Origin: CAXBCP01 sp963977005
Lineage (GTDB): Bacteria > Pseudomonadota > Alphaproteobacteria > MPNO01 > UBA830
Length of the DNA stretch: 64,000 nucleotides
Assembly: GCA_963977005.1 (NCBI GenBank)
Contig: CAXBMQ010000011.1
Coordinates: 80,128 to 144,127, forward strand
Direction: 5' to 3'
In this document: positions 1-8,519 of the stretch, in pieces
Layout: every line of letters starts with the position of its first letter
Numbering within the stretch: the stretch's first letter is position 1
Notes under the pieces: generated by a model
The model's database searches: none
Seen by the model: the letters and a program-made list of their open reading frames with translations, nothing else
What the model was told of the DNA's origin: nothing
Program-made: the position numbers and the translations under genes

Positions 1-2
1 TG

Positions 3-992
3 ACCCCGAACGCCGTTCACGCGATCGACCGGCTGGGCGTTGGCGAGGTGCTGCGCCGCACCGCCGCACGGCCGACATTCCGCATCAGCCGGACGTGGGA
101 CACGGGCGAGGAAACCTCCCGACTGCCGATGAGCGACGCGGCCGAGGAAACCTACGGCGCGCCGCAACTGACGATCCACCGCGCCGATCTGCTCAAGGCG
201 ATGGAAGCCGAAATTCCCGCCGACCGCCTGCATCTCGGCAAGTCCGTCTCCGGCATCGTCAATGACGGCACGCGCACCGCGATCCTGTTCGCCGACGGAT
301 CGTCGGAAGATGTCGATGTCATCATCGGGGCGGACGGCATACATTCGGCGGTCCGCAACGCGATGTTCGGCAAGGACGATCCGAAATTCTCCGGCATCGT
401 TTCCTATCGCTCGGTAATTCCGCGCGAGGATGCCGGCGATATTTCCAACCTGGACGCCTTCACCAAATGGTGGGGACCGACGCCCGAGGTGCAGATCGTC
501 ACCTTCCCGCTGACGCTGGGCGAGGAAATATTCGTGTTTGCCACGACGCCGCAGGAAGGCTGGACCGAAGAAGGCTGGACCCTGCCCGGCGACGTCGACG
601 AGCTGCGCCGCGCCTATGAAGGATTCCATCCGGAAGCCATGGCGCTGCTCAACGCCTGCACCGAGGTGACGAAATCGGCGCTGCATATCCGCGAACCGAT
701 GGAAAAATGGTCGGTCGCAAATGCAACCCTGCTCGGCGATGCCGCGCACCCGATGGTGCCGTTCATGGCGCAGGGCGCCTGTATGGCAATCGAAGACGCG
801 GTGGTGCTGGCGCGCAGCCTCGACGGTGCGGACAAGGCCGACGTACCGGAAAGGCTGCGGCGATACGAAAATACGCGGCTAGAGCGGACGGCCAATATCC
901 AGCGTAATTCTCTCGCCAACGAGTGGATGAAGGAACAAGGCAACGCCGACTGGGTATACGGCTATCACGCCTGGGAAACGCCGCTGGCGTAG
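3..992 (+). CDS. FAD-dependent aromatic hydroxylase, 5' truncated by window edge
   Basis: The reading frame is open from the first bases of the window and begins with T-P-N-A-V-H-A-I-D-R-L-G, a stretch typical of the region after the FAD-binding Rossmann motif of salicylate-hydroxylase-like flavoprotein monooxygenases. The GxGxxG motif and true start lie outside the window. About 329 codons are visible. The DG motif reads IIGADGIHSAVR and the GD motif reads GDAAHPMVPFMAQGA, both contacting FAD in this family. The protein should be a cytosolic NAD(P)H-dependent enzyme that hydroxylates an aromatic acid or similar compound. The substrate cannot be told from sequence. A GTG at 48 is an internal codon, not the start. 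The gene converges on the hemerythrin gene one base after its stop. Confidence 0.85.
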   Translation, partial: TPNAVHAIDRLGVGEVLRRTAARPTFRISRTWDTGEETSRLPMSDAAEETYGAPQLTIHRADLLKAMEAEIPADRLHLGKSVSGIVNDGTRTAILFADGSSEDVDVIIGADGIHSAVRNAMFGKDDPKFSGIVSYRSVIPREDAGDISNLDAFTKWWGPTPEVQIVTFPLTLGEEIFVFATTPQEGWTEEGWTLPGDVDELRRAYEGFHPEAMALLNACTEVTKSALHIREPMEKWSVANATLLGDAAHPMVPFMAQGACMAIEDAVVLARSLDGADKADVPERLRRYENTRLERTANIQRNSLANEWMKEQGNADWVYGYHAWETPLA

Positions 993-993
993 G

Positions 994-1695
994 TTACTTG
1001 CCCCGGCGCAGGATCGGCTTGGCGAAATGGCAGGCTTCCTCGAACGTCATCTGACTGACGGGCGATACGATATCTTCGATTGCGATGCTCTCGATCCCGC
1101 CCTCGGATAGAAACCGTGCGCAGCGACGAAGCGCCGCCGCCTTGTCCGCCGGTACGGTGAGCGTAAGGGTCTCGCTCTCGATATTCTTTCTAACGGCCGT
1201 GGTACCATTCGATATAACGCCGCCGACCGTATGAGCCGGCCCGTCGCTGCGCGTCTCCTCCGGCGCATCGGCTGACGCGACGCTGCGGCCACCGTCATCG
1301 CCCCGCAGGAACGGCACGTATTTCCGGTCTTCCTCGAGGATATGATGAACCAGCCAGTCCCGCAGGAAACGCAGCAGTTTCGCCGGGTCGATCTCCATCG
1401 GCTTGCTCGCAAATACCATGCGGATCGCATAGACCATCCGCGTCAGGTGCCGGTGTATCCGTTTGTGATCTGCGAGACCCGGATAGTCGTAGGCTTCCAT
1501 CAGCGCTTCCTCGCGCGCGAAATGATCGTCCACGTAGTGCGCCAGATTGCCGATAATGTGCCCGATCTCGCCCTTTGCGCTGCCGTCCCGGATGGCGTCA
1601 TGCAGGGCGTTGACCGTGGCGACGAGGTCCTTGTGATCGTTGTCGATCACCCGCAGGTGAACGGAATATTCTTCGGACCAGGGAAAAAAGCTCAT
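994..1695 (-). CDS. Bacteriohemerythrin with C-terminal extension
   Basis: The first 135 residues are a hemerythrin domain that binds a non-heme di-iron centre and O2. Candidate iron ligands are visible: H21 in DNDHKDL, H58 and E62 in HFAREE, H77 and H81 in DHKRIH, and the HHILEED segment near residue 117. Residues from about 150 to 233 are not part of the usual 130-140-residue bacteriohemerythrin. This tail has a linker followed by a compact segment, LTLTVPADKAAALRRCARF onwards, that I do not recognise. The start ATG at 1695 gives the standard N-terminus with W6 at the opening. Roles of this family include O2 storage, delivery or sensing. The tail may add a regulatory or interaction function, which is inference. 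Confidence 0.85.
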   Translation of the reverse strand: MSFFPWSEEYSVHLRVIDNDHKDLVATVNALHDAIRDGSAKGEIGHIIGNLAHYVDDHFAREEALMEAYDYPGLADHKRIHRHLTRMVYAIRMVFASKPMEIDPAKLLRFLRDWLVHHILEEDRKYVPFLRGDDGGRSVASADAPEETRSDGPAHTVGGVISNGTTAVRKNIESETLTLTVPADKAAALRRCARFLSEGGIESIAIEDIVSPVSQMTFEEACHFAKPILRRGK

Positions 1696-1807
1696 GGCAA
1701 AGGCTCCGGCAAGCGGCGCACCGAGGATATCGGGGCGCCTTTCAGACTGCCGGGAGTATGCGAAATCATGGTTAGCGTATGTTTAACGGATGGCGGCCCG
1801 GCCCTGT

Positions 1808-2446
1808 CTACCGGTCCTTCTCCGGTGGCACGGATCCGCCGACCGCGGGAATTCCCAGCATGCGGTCGTACCACGCGGACAGGCCCGGGCAGCCCTCCCG
1901 CCAGTGCATGTCCGGCACCCTGCGGTGCACGTCGAGCGCACAGAACAGCAGCATCTGCGCCAGGTTCAGGCCGTCACCGGTCAGGGCCAGGGGCGCGTAG
2001 CCGATCTCGTCGTCGAATGTATGGGCCAACCGGTCGGCGCGGCGGCGCTCATGCGCGATGATCCCGGGCGCTTGTTCGTCCACCGGGCGGATGATTTCGC
2101 GGGCCCAGACCGAAACCCCGTCGAGCATGCTGCGCGCTGCCGCTTCCAGCCTGCGGAACCGCCAATAGGCCGCGTCGCCGAGTTCGGCCGGGTCGGGCCG
2201 GGCATAGCGCCGCGGCAATTCAAGCCGGTCCAGGTACTCGACGATGACGTCGGTATCCTCAAACCCGGTGCCGTCGTCGCACAGCAAAAAAGGGATTCGT
2301 CCCGACGGATTGAAGGTGAGCATGGGATCGTCCGGCATGCGGGTCTTCGTCCACACAAGCTCGACCGCGTCTTCGAGACCGAGATCGAGCCGCACGATCA
2401 TGGCCAGCCGGGCATAGGGTGACGTGGGGGTGACGTAGAGTTTCAC
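1808..2446 (-). CDS. Glutathione S-transferase family protein
   Basis: The 212-residue protein has a thioredoxin-fold N-terminus starting MKLYVTPTSPYARLAM, where S9 and Y11 sit at the glutathione-activating position. The cis-Pro and glutathione-contact region reads NPSGRIPFLLCDDG and is followed by DTDVIVEYLD. An all-alpha C-terminal domain of about 120 residues completes the fold. It resembles bacterial GSTs of the YibF type, 200-205 residues long. A cytosolic role in glutathione conjugation or detoxification is likely; the substrate is unknown. It lies 7 bp from the stop of the next leftward gene, so the two may be cotranscribed. Confidence 0.85.
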   Translation of the reverse strand: MKLYVTPTSPYARLAMIVRLDLGLEDAVELVWTKTRMPDDPMLTFNPSGRIPFLLCDDGTGFEDTDVIVEYLDRLELPRRYARPDPAELGDAAYWRFRRLEAAARSMLDGVSVWAREIIRPVDEQAPGIIAHERRRADRLAHTFDDEIGYAPLALTGDGLNLAQMLLFCALDVHRRVPDMHWREGCPGLSAWYDRMLGIPAVGGSVPPEKDR

Positions 2447-2453
2447 CGGCCGG

Positions 2454-2888
2454 TCACCCGCGCGACAGGATCACCACGGGGATTTCGCGGACCCCCGCCG
2501 CTTTTTGCTGATAATCGTCATAGGGTGGATAGATCTCCGCCATCATGGGCCACAGCCGCGCGCGCTCGTCCGCATCCGCGGTCCGCGCGGTGCCGGTGAA
2601 GACATCGTCGGCGACCTGAACCTCGATAGCGGCATCGTCCAGAATATTGAAGTACCAGCCCGGATGCACCGGCCGCCCGCCCTGCGACGCGATGACCACG
2701 AAGTCGTCGCCGTCGCACCCGTAGATCAGCGGCGTCGTCCGCGCCGCGCCGGATTTGCGCCCGGTCGTGGTCAGCAGCAGGCAGGGAAAATGTCCCGTGC
2801 CGTCGAACCCGGTCCAGATATGCCCGTCCGCGCCGTTCGAGGCGCGGTAGCGGTCGACATGTTCCTTGGCGAATTCGGGTTGGGTCAT
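2454..2888 (-). CDS. Nitroreductase/quinone reductase family protein (DUF385-like)
   Basis: The ATG at 2888 gives a 144-residue protein starting MTQPEFAKEHVDRYRAS. A longer in-frame extension to 3005 would run into the upstream gene and looks non-coding. The motif TTGRKSGAARTTPL followed by DDFVVIASQGG and HPGWYFNI marks the split-barrel deazaflavin/FMN-dependent nitroreductase family, whose mycobacterial members use F420. This family often appears in proteobacteria with an unproven cofactor. It sits between the GST gene downstream and the TRAP-type binding protein gene upstream, all leftward. The physiological substrate is unknown. Confidence 0.8.
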   Translation of the reverse strand: MTQPEFAKEHVDRYRASNGADGHIWTGFDGTGHFPCLLLTTTGRKSGAARTTPLIYGCDGDDFVVIASQGGRPVHPGWYFNILDDAAIEVQVADDVFTGTARTADADERARLWPMMAEIYPPYDDYQQKAAGVREIPVVILSRG

Positions 2889-2922
2889 AAGAAATCTCCG
2901 ATTGGTCGGACACAAAATCGGT

Positions 2923-3999
2923 TCAATTATTGCCTGCCAATGCACTCTGCTCGTCGGGAAGCGGGATATAAAGCAGTCGTTGCAGATTCGCGCCATCCGG
3001 CACACGTCGCAAAAAATCAGACCACTTAGTCCGATAGGCGATTGTTAGGCACCGATTGGCGGCGACGGGCGACAACTGGATCACGCGACCGCCCCCACCG
3101 GTAAAACGCTGCATGTTGGCGGCGATTCGGCCTGCAATGAATTTCCCTGACTCTTTTTCATAGGTGCGGGCCGCGGAAGAAATACAAGCTTTCTGCCGCG
3201 CGTTTAGTTTCTCGAACCGGCGGATATTCGCGACCACAACCGTATTGATCCTGTAGAATGCCGGCGAAATCACAAATTTAAGGGTCGAAGACAACCGCCC
3301 TACGTTTGCATCCGCATTCGGCAAAGCAACCCCTTGAATGCGGCCCTCGGAGAGCATAGCGCCAATACCAGATGACCGAACATTGACGGTCGAGGCTTTC
3401 ATTGCGCGGAGGAAAAGCCGGTATGTACTGGTTCCGCGAATACGCATCCCCGTCAAATCGGGCACACCAAATCGATCGAATTTCGGAACCCTGGTGAGAA
3501 AAAGATTGTACCCGGCGCTCGCTTCCCCCCAGGCAATTAGGCGCGTTTTCGCTTTGGCATGGAAAGCTCTCTGCAGCAGCGCAAAACCCCCGTTCGCATG
3601 GATTTGCGACACGGCCCGATTCGCCCCTTGCATTGCGATACTTTCAGGAATGCTTCCGACGAAATAGGCTGCAGGCGCATGAACAATATCAAACTCGCCA
3701 TCCTGCACACGCGACAATGCCTTTCTGGGATGGACCGTGTTTCGATCGGCGACAACCTTCACCTGAACAAGATCGGCGCATTGCCGATTGACGCCACCGA
3801 CGAAGATCGAATTAAAGCTCTCCATCAGCGCCGAGGAAGACGGCAGCGTTGTAAGGATTTTTAGTGTCGCCACCTCTCCATCAGTGCTGTTTGCAATGGG
3901 GGTTCCGGCGGCTGACGCTGTCGTCGTCGGGCGGGCGTTGTCCTCGGCCGTTACACAGCCGGTAACAGCGAGCGCTGCGATGGTCCCAAGGATACGCAT
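2923..3999 (-). CDS. Orphan TRAP-type substrate-binding lipoprotein (DctP family)
   Basis: The start at 3999 gives MRILGTIAALAVTGC, with a lipobox V-T-G-C predicting an exported lipoprotein. An upstream in-frame ATG at 4029 only adds basic residues. The body of about 340 residues matches DctP-type periplasmic binding proteins: FDRFGVPDLTGMRIRG is the segment with the conserved arginine that grips carboxylate ligands, and ARQKACISSAARTYEKES is the usual C-terminal helix. No dctQ or dctM membrane subunits are adjacent. Usual family members are soluble periplasmic proteins, so the lipidation and missing partners are unusual. It may feed a transporter elsewhere or act in sensing; the ligand is unknown. 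Confidence 0.75.
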   Translation of the reverse strand: MRILGTIAALAVTGCVTAEDNARPTTTASAAGTPIANSTDGEVATLKILTTLPSSSALMESFNSIFVGGVNRQCADLVQVKVVADRNTVHPRKALSRVQDGEFDIVHAPAAYFVGSIPESIAMQGANRAVSQIHANGGFALLQRAFHAKAKTRLIAWGEASAGYNLFLTRVPKFDRFGVPDLTGMRIRGTSTYRLFLRAMKASTVNVRSSGIGAMLSEGRIQGVALPNADANVGRLSSTLKFVISPAFYRINTVVVANIRRFEKLNARQKACISSAARTYEKESGKFIAGRIAANMQRFTGGGGRVIQLSPVAANRCLTIAYRTKWSDFLRRVPDGANLQRLLYIPLPDEQSALAGNN

Positions 4000-4050
4000 C
4001 GTTCTCTTCCTCCTCCGCTGCCGTTTCACGAGAAGACTCGAGCTTCTCCC

Positions 4051-5307
4051 CTATCCCAGCCGCACCAGCACGTGCCGCTTCTTGCCGGCCGACAGCTTGA
4101 TCACGCCGTCCGCGTCCGCCGCGTCGGCGGTCACAGGTTCGTTTTCGTCCTTTAGCTGCACATCGTTGATGCGCCCGCCCCCGCCGCGGATCAGGCGGCG
4201 GGCCTCGCCATTGCTGGTGGCGAGACCGGCGCGGGCGAACAGGGCGAAGGCGGCAATGCCGTCGGCAAGCTCGGCGGCGGGAATATCGACGGTCGGCAGG
4301 CCGGCGGCGGACTGGCCCTGCTCGAAGGTTTCGGCCGCCGTCTTCCCGGCCAGCACCGCGGCTTCGGCGCCGTGGCACATCGCGGTGGCTTCATTGGCGA
4401 GGATTTTCTTCGCCTCGTTGATCTCGGCATCCTTAAGCGCTTCGAGCCGCTCGATCTCGTCCAGCGGCAGATCGGTGAACAGGCGCAGGAATCGGCCGAC
4501 ATCTGCATCCGCCGTGTTGCGCCAGAACTGCCAGTAGTCGTAGGGGCTGACCCGGTCTGCATTGAGCCACACGGCACCATCGGCGGTCTTGCCCATCTTG
4601 GCGCCGGACGCGGTGGTGATCAGCGGCGCGGTCAGCCCGAAAAGCTGGGCGCCGTCGACCCGGCGGCCGAGCTCAACGCCGTTGACGATATTACCCCACT
4701 GGTCCGAGCCGCCCATCTGCAGGATGCAGCCGTGGCGGCGGAACAGCTCGGTGAAGTCATAGGCCTGGAGGATCATGTAATTGAATTCGAGGAACGACAG
4801 CGGCTGTTCGCGCTCCAGCCGCAGTTTCACGGAGTCGAAGCCGAGCATCCGGTTGACCGAAAAGTGCCGGCCGAAATCGCGCAGGAACGGGATGTATTGG
4901 ATCTCATCGAGCCAGTCGGCATTGTCCACCATGATCGCATCGGTCGGCCCGTCGCCGAAGGTGAGGAATTTCTCGAAGATGCCCTGGATGCCGGCCTTGT
5001 TGGTGGCGATCTGCGCATCGGTGATCAGCTGGCGCGCTTCATCCTTGCCCGACGGGTCACCGATCTTGGTGGTGCCGCCGCCCATCAGGACGATGGGCTT
5101 GTGGCCGGATTTCTGGAACCAGCGCAGCAGCATGATCGGCAGCAGCGAGCCGACATGGAGCGAATCCGCCGTGCAGTCGAACCCGATATAGCAGATTTTC
5201 GGCGTGCCCTGACCGAGTTCGCCATCCAGGGCTTCCGTATCGGTGCACTGGTGCACGAATCCGCGCTCGGTGATTGTTTTGAGGAAGGCCGACTTGGCTT
5301 CGGTCAT
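4051..5307 (-). CDS. tyrS: Tyrosyl-tRNA synthetase
   Basis: The 418-residue protein charges tRNA-Tyr with tyrosine in the cytoplasm. It has the class I signatures of bacterial TyrRS: FDCTADSLHVGSLLP (HIGH-like HVGS) and GAKMGKT (KMSKS-like). The tyrosine and tRNA site GGSDQWGNI is intact. The C-terminus, from about residue 350, is an S4-like RNA-binding domain with EARRLIRGGGGRINDVQ. The ATG at 5307 was chosen over an upstream ATG at 5481 because the family N-terminus begins here and the extra 58 residues have low-complexity, intergenic-like composition. It is divergent from the deacetylase-fold gene with a 172-bp shared upstream region. Confidence 0.97.
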   Translation of the reverse strand: MTEAKSAFLKTITERGFVHQCTDTEALDGELGQGTPKICYIGFDCTADSLHVGSLLPIMLLRWFQKSGHKPIVLMGGGTTKIGDPSGKDEARQLITDAQIATNKAGIQGIFEKFLTFGDGPTDAIMVDNADWLDEIQYIPFLRDFGRHFSVNRMLGFDSVKLRLEREQPLSFLEFNYMILQAYDFTELFRRHGCILQMGGSDQWGNIVNGVELGRRVDGAQLFGLTAPLITTASGAKMGKTADGAVWLNADRVSPYDYWQFWRNTADADVGRFLRLFTDLPLDEIERLEALKDAEINEAKKILANEATAMCHGAEAAVLAGKTAAETFEQGQSAAGLPTVDIPAAELADGIAAFALFARAGLATSNGEARRLIRGGGGRINDVQLKDENEPVTADAADADGVIKLSAGKKRHVLVRLG

Positions 5308-5479
5308 GATCTTCGGGTCCGTTCGGGGTGGCGTATTGAAGTGAGGCGGCGTGTTATCACAGGATTGCCGATCTATCAAAGGATCGCGAACGCGGCAAAG
5401 CCCGCGGCCCCGGCCGAAACCCGTTGACGGCGTTGCCGCCCGGTCACACACTTGGACGAAATCAGCAGAGAGAATTGAC

Positions 5480-6364
5480 ATGAAACCGCAGCGCTACGGC
5501 CCGTTCAAGTATACCCCGATCAACCGCCGCCCGAAGATCGTCTGGCCCGACGGCAATCATGTCGCCCTGTGGATCATTCCCAACATAGAGACCTTCCCGC
5601 TGAACGAGCCGCTTCCCGGCGGCACCGGCGTGGTGCCCGACGTCATCAACTGGGCGCCGCGCGATTACGGCGCGCGGGTCGGCGTGTTCCGCATCATGGA
5701 CACGCTGGAAAAACACGGCATGCGCGGCACGGTGGCGCTCAACAGCGAGGTCTGCGCCGACTACCCCGAGATCATCGAGGACGCGAAAGCGCTGAACTGG
5801 GAATTCATGGGGCACAACCAGTCGAACAGCCGCTACCTGCACCTGATGGACGACGCGCCCGGCCGCGAGGTCGTCGCCGCCACCCTCGACCAGATCGAGA
5901 GCGCCACCGGGACGCGGCCCAAGGGCTGGCTGTCGAGCGGGCTGCAGCAGAACTGGACGACGCTGGACGCGCTGATCGACGGCGGGGTCGAATACGTCGC
6001 CGATTTCATCAATGACGACCAGCCCTACGTAATGGATGTCCCGGGCGACAAGGGCTCCCGACAGATCTGCTCGATCCCCTATTCGGGCGAAATCAACGAC
6101 CTGCCGCAATTCATGCGGCTCGGCCGGACCGCCGCCGAGTTCACCGACATGATCAAACGCCAGTTCGATACGCTGTACCGCGAAAGCGTCGAGACCGGGT
6201 CGGGCCGGGTGATGGCGATCTGCCTGCACCCCTTCATTATCGGCGTGCCGCACCGGATCGGCGCGCTCGACGATGCGCTCAAATACATTTTCGGTCATGA
6301 CGGCGTGTGGAAGGCCACCGGGGCGGAGATTATCGAGCACTACCTCACCGGCGAGACATTCTGA
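5480..6364 (+). CDS. Polysaccharide deacetylase-fold protein (PuuE-like subgroup)
   Basis: The ATG at 5480 gives 294 residues. The pattern ALWIIPNIETFPLNEP, then RDYGARVGVFRIMDTLEKHG, then FMGHNQSNSR, IPYSGEINDLP and ICLHPFIIGVPHR marks the NodB-fold subgroup related to cofactor-independent allantoinase and putative deacetylases. Two canonical NodB metal motifs differ: the TFDDG aspartates are absent and the HxxxH pair reads HNQSN. That pattern is common in this subgroup as I recall it, so activity may differ from chitin or peptidoglycan deacetylation. No signal peptide is visible. anmK starts 2 bp after its stop, so the two genes are probably cotranscribed. Confidence 0.8.
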   Translation: MKPQRYGPFKYTPINRRPKIVWPDGNHVALWIIPNIETFPLNEPLPGGTGVVPDVINWAPRDYGARVGVFRIMDTLEKHGMRGTVALNSEVCADYPEIIEDAKALNWEFMGHNQSNSRYLHLMDDAPGREVVAATLDQIESATGTRPKGWLSSGLQQNWTTLDALIDGGVEYVADFINDDQPYVMDVPGDKGSRQICSIPYSGEINDLPQFMRLGRTAAEFTDMIKRQFDTLYRESVETGSGRVMAICLHPFIIGVPHRIGALDDALKYIFGHDGVWKATGAEIIEHYLTGETF

Positions 6365-6366
6365 CA

Positions 6367-7449
6367 ATGGCGGCGTTCGAGCCGGTCTGGGCGATCGGGC
6401 TGATGAGCGGCACGTCGATGGACGGCATCGATGCCGCCCTCATCGAGACCGACGGCGAACGTGTAACCGCGTTCGGTCCGGCAACGACAACGCCCTATGA
6501 CGAAGACGTCCGCGACGCCATCCGGGCGGCCCTTGGTCAGGCGTCGCCCGACCCGTCGGTCGCCCGGGCGCTGACCGACGCCCATGCCGCCTGCATCGAA
6601 GCCCTACTTTCCCAACACCCTGACTATAAAGACAAAATTACCGTGGTAGGGCTTCACGGCCATACGGTACTACATGCACCTGCCGACGGAATGACCCTGC
6701 AGATCGGCGACGGCGCACGGCTTGCCGCGCGGTCCGGCATCGACGTGGTGTCGGATTTCCGCAGCGCCGACGTCGCAGCGGGCGGCCAGGGAGCGCCTTT
6801 TGCCCCGCTGTATCACCGGGCGCTTTGTGGAACCATTGACGGGCCGGTCCTGGTACTGAATATCGGCGGAATCTCGAACGTCACCTGGATCGGCTCACCC
6901 GAGGCCGACCCCGTCGCCTTCGATACCGGCCCGGGCAATGCGCTTCTGGATGACTGGGTCGGCGGTACGACCGGGATGCCCTTCGATGTCGACGGCGAGG
7001 TCAGCGCCAGGGGCCAGGTAGACAGCACTACCCTGGCCCGGCTGCTCGATCACCCGTATTTCGAGGCGCCGCCGCCCAAATCGCTCGACCGGCTCGACTT
7101 TTCGATCGACGCCGTCCGCCACCTGTCGCCCGAAGACGGCGCGGCGACGCTGGCGCGTTTCACCTGCGAAACCATCGTCTCCAATCTAAGACACCTTCCG
7201 GCCCCGCCGCTGCGTATTCTGGTCACCGGAGGCGGCCGCAGAAACCCGACGCTGATGTCGGGCCTGGCCGCGCTCGCCGGCATAGCCGTCGATCCTGTCG
7301 AGGCCGTCGGCTGGGACGGCGATGCGATCGAGGCGCAGGCATTCGGCTTTCTCGCGGTCCGGTCGTTGCGCGGCCTGCCGCTCAGCGTTCCGTCGACGAC
7401 GGGCGTACCGGCACCGATGACCGGCGGACAATTGCACCACGCCGCCTGA
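6367..7449 (+). CDS. anmK: Anhydro-N-acetylmuramic acid kinase
   Basis: The 360-residue cytosolic kinase converts 1,6-anhydro-MurNAc from recycled peptidoglycan to MurNAc-6-phosphate with ATP. The N-terminal phosphate-binding signature GLMSGTSMDGIDAALIE is intact. VGLHGHTVLHAP, DFRSADVAAGGQGAP and AFDTGPGNALLDD are characteristic AnmK segments. The C-terminal ILVTGGGRRNPTLM and VGWDGDAIEAQAFGFLAVRS complete the family pattern. The ATG at 6367 gives the standard N-terminus. In many alphaproteobacteria anmK neighbours tyrS, as it does here with one gene between. Confidence 0.96.
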   Translation: MAAFEPVWAIGLMSGTSMDGIDAALIETDGERVTAFGPATTTPYDEDVRDAIRAALGQASPDPSVARALTDAHAACIEALLSQHPDYKDKITVVGLHGHTVLHAPADGMTLQIGDGARLAARSGIDVVSDFRSADVAAGGQGAPFAPLYHRALCGTIDGPVLVLNIGGISNVTWIGSPEADPVAFDTGPGNALLDDWVGGTTGMPFDVDGEVSARGQVDSTTLARLLDHPYFEAPPPKSLDRLDFSIDAVRHLSPEDGAATLARFTCETIVSNLRHLPAPPLRILVTGGGRRNPTLMSGLAALAGIAVDPVEAVGWDGDAIEAQAFGFLAVRSLRGLPLSVPSTTGVPAPMTGGQLHHAA

Positions 7450-7493
7450 TTTTCTCTCCGCCTTCCGTCTGGCGGCGCCCGGTCTGTGACGTG

Positions 7494-8519
7494 CTAGTGC
7501 CGTTGCGGCAGATCGAGAAACGCGTAGCGGTCGCCGCTGGTGACCCGCAGCGTGATCACGTCGTCCTCGCGCAGAACGGTGTAGCGGACCTCGACGCCCG
7601 CCTCGCCGGCACCCCACAGGGCGCGGTACATGTCCGGCAGGTTGTTGACGGGCACGCCCTCGACCGACAGGATCGCATCGGCAGGCTCGAACCCGGCCCG
7701 CGCGCCCGGACCGTCCGACGTGACCCCGGTGACATACAAGCGGTTCTCCGCCTCCGTCACGTGGACGCCGACCCATGGGCGCGGCGGGCGCGACACGCGT
7801 CCGGTGCCGACCATGTCGTCGAAAACCGGAAACAGCTCGTCTATCGGCACGAACATGTTGCCGGGCCGGCTGTCGCCGTCCTCGCCGAGCGGTTCCTCGA
7901 GATAGAGCGAGCCCACACCCGCCAGCGCACCGTCGGGTCCGATCAGCGCGGCCCCTCCCCAATAGGGATGCAGCGGCGTCGTGAAGACGGCGTTGTCGAG
8001 CATGTATTCCCACGATCCGGCGAATTCCTGTCGCGCGACCACGTGCCCGGCAATCGCCTGCTCGAACCCGCCGTAACCGGAGACGACGACGGGATCGCCG
8101 GGTGCCAGGTTGCGCGCCGATCCCAGCGGCAGCGGTGCGATATCCAGCGCATCGACGGCGCGCACCATGCCGAGGCCGGTCTCGTGGTCGTAGGCGATCG
8201 CCTCCCCCACCACGGGTTCGGTGCGGCCGAGCACGGTAATGGTGACATCGCGCGCCTCGACGATCAGATATCCGATCGTCAGGATCAGGCCGTTCCCGTC
8301 GATAACGATCCCCGCGCCTTCCCGCTCCGGCCCCAGTGTCGATGCGGTGGAGCAGCGCTCGTCCACATCGGCGTGAAGGCGCACGACAGCCGCAAGCGCG
8401 GGATCGAGATCGTATGCCAGCGTCGCGCGATCGGGCCGCGGCGCGGTCGCCAGCGCGGGATGCAGCAGCTGCATCAACCCGGCGGGCCGATGCCCGTTGG
8501 CCATCGGGACTCCCGCCAT
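7494..8519 (-). CDS. Trypsin-fold/PDZ protein lacking the catalytic triad (pseudoprotease)
   Basis: The 341-residue protein has the layout of a DegP/HtrA (S1C) protease: a trypsin-like core at about residues 40-230 and a C-terminal PDZ domain at about 245-335 (PWVGVHVTEAEN, GPGARAGFEPADAILSVEG). All three catalytic positions are altered. GAGIVIDGNGLILTIGYLI aligns with the HtrA segment ending TNNHVV, so His becomes Tyr. DHETGLGMVR aligns with the segment carrying the catalytic Asp, now Gly. PYWGGAALIG aligns with GNSGGAL, so Ser becomes Trp. No convincing signal peptide is seen. It should bind peptides or act as a scaffold rather than cleave. Its start overlaps the prfB stop region by one base, suggesting coupling to prfB. 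Confidence 0.8.
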   Translation of the reverse strand: MAGVPMANGHRPAGLMQLLHPALATAPRPDRATLAYDLDPALAAVVRLHADVDERCSTASTLGPEREGAGIVIDGNGLILTIGYLIVEARDVTITVLGRTEPVVGEAIAYDHETGLGMVRAVDALDIAPLPLGSARNLAPGDPVVVSGYGGFEQAIAGHVVARQEFAGSWEYMLDNAVFTTPLHPYWGGAALIGPDGALAGVGSLYLEEPLGEDGDSRPGNMFVPIDELFPVFDDMVGTGRVSRPPRPWVGVHVTEAENRLYVTGVTSDGPGARAGFEPADAILSVEGVPVNNLPDMYRALWGAGEAGVEVRYTVLREDDVITLRVTSGDRYAFLDLPQRH

